Assembly (NCBI GenBank): GCA_007127015.1
Contig: SLAE01000015.1
Location: forward strand, 1-5,085
Origin: Desulfonatronospira sp.
GTDB lineage: Bacteria > Desulfobacterota > Desulfovibrionia > Desulfovibrionales > Desulfonatronovibrionaceae
Direction: 5' to 3'
DNA length: 5,085 bases
This document shows, in pieces, positions 4,806-5,085 of this stretch. Every line of letters starts with the position of its first letter. Position 1 is the first letter of the stretch. The notes beneath the pieces were generated by a model that saw only the letters and a program-made list of their open reading frames with translations, had not been told where the DNA came from and searched no databases. The translations under genes were made by a program, and so were the position numbers.

Positions 4806-5085
4806 ATGTTTGCAAGAATCGGCGTTAAACTTTTATTTATGGCCTTGGCCTTTGTTCTGGTGCTTGGCACCGCGGGCATGGTCAAAGCGGTGCATCAGCC
4901 GCCGCCTGATGAGGAATATCGTGAACCCTGGGAGCCCCGGGACCCTGAAGACCCGCCACCCTCAGTGCCCCGTGACCCGTATGATCCCCCTGAAGTAGAA
5001 CCTGAGCCGGATACAAATGATGAAGAATTCCGTGAACCATGGGAACCTCGTGATCCTGGGAACAATCCGCAGCACAATGAGCGGA
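4806..5085 (+). CDS. Secreted Pro/Asp/Glu-rich repeat protein, copy 2 (3' end cut by the window)
   Basis: A paralogue of the gene at 3972, with 93 codons visible and no stop before the window edge. Its first 44 residues match copy 1 at 33 positions, including the signal peptide (hydrophobic core about 9-25, likely cleavage after VKA at 28) and the block KAVHQPPP-x-EEY-x-EPWEP. The first mature unit runs from Y38 to E74 (REPWEPRDP through to NDEE), and a second opens at F75 with FREPWEPRDP. The mature part is again rich in Pro, Asp and Glu and has no Lys or Cys. It differs from copy 1 in unit length and in a Pro-Glu-Val stretch at 61-68. The strong ribosome binding site and conserved export signal argue that it is expressed, but its promoter looks altered. 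I do not recognise a family. It was probably made by tandem duplication, and further copies may lie beyond the window. Confidence 0.85.
   Translation, partial: MFARIGVKLLFMALAFVLVLGTAGMVKAVHQPPPDEEYREPWEPRDPEDPPPSVPRDPYDPPEVEPEPDTNDEEFREPWEPRDPGNNPQHNER
4917..5085 (+). repeat. EPWEP-NDEE repeat units in copy 2
   Basis: One full unit of 37 codons (4917-5027) is followed by the start of a second (from 5028). Both open with REPWEPRDP after an aromatic residue, and the full one closes with NDEE. These are the same boundaries as in copy 1, so the unit predates the duplication or was shared by recombination. Confidence 0.75.

Noticed and set aside
4895..5077. Gly/Ser-rich minus-strand frame
   Set aside because: It is the mirror image of Pro/Asp/Glu codons in copy 2; the composition is fully explained by that gene.

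Overview
The window looks like a piece of a Gram-negative chromosome of moderate GC content. My best guess is a delta-proteobacterium of the Desulfovibrionales type. This rests on the style of the RecD2 protein, a textbook sigma-54 promoter, and secreted proteins with short Gram-negative-style signal peptides. The very acidic exported proteins would suit a salt-loving or alkaliphilic member, but that is inference. No rRNA, tRNA, CRISPR array or insertion sequence is visible.

Layout: (1) 1-2034, plus strand: most of a RecD2-type DNA helicase gene whose 5' end lies before the window. (2) 2035-2373: the gap between two convergent genes, with a strong intrinsic terminator for the helicase side and a weaker candidate terminator for the opposite side. 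(3) 2374-3588, minus strand: an uncharacterised protein of about 404 residues. Its C-terminal half looks like a divergent RelA/SpoT-type nucleotide synthetase domain. (4) 3589-3971: a divergent regulatory region. It holds an AT-rich block, a candidate sigma-70 promoter for the minus-strand gene, a three-half-site dyad, and a near-perfect sigma-54 promoter for the plus-strand gene. (5) 3972-4424, plus strand: a small secreted, Pro/Asp/Glu-rich repeat protein of 150 residues. (6) 4425-4805: spacer with a minus-oriented terminator, a plus-oriented terminator, and a contracted copy of the sigma-54 element. (7) 4806 to the window end, plus strand: a second, clearly paralogous secreted acidic repeat protein, cut by the window edge.

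The most unusual part is 3700-5085. It is a tandem pair of paralogous genes for exported, lysine-free, probably disordered acidic proteins built from units that start (Y/L/F)-(R/Q)-EPWEP and end NDEE. The first copy is preceded by an intact sigma-54 promoter with a dyad about 170-185 bp upstream, the usual place for an enhancer-binding activator. In the second copy the matching promoter has lost two bases between its -24 and -12 elements. The two copies may therefore have diverged in regulation. I recognise no known family for these proteins and assign no function.
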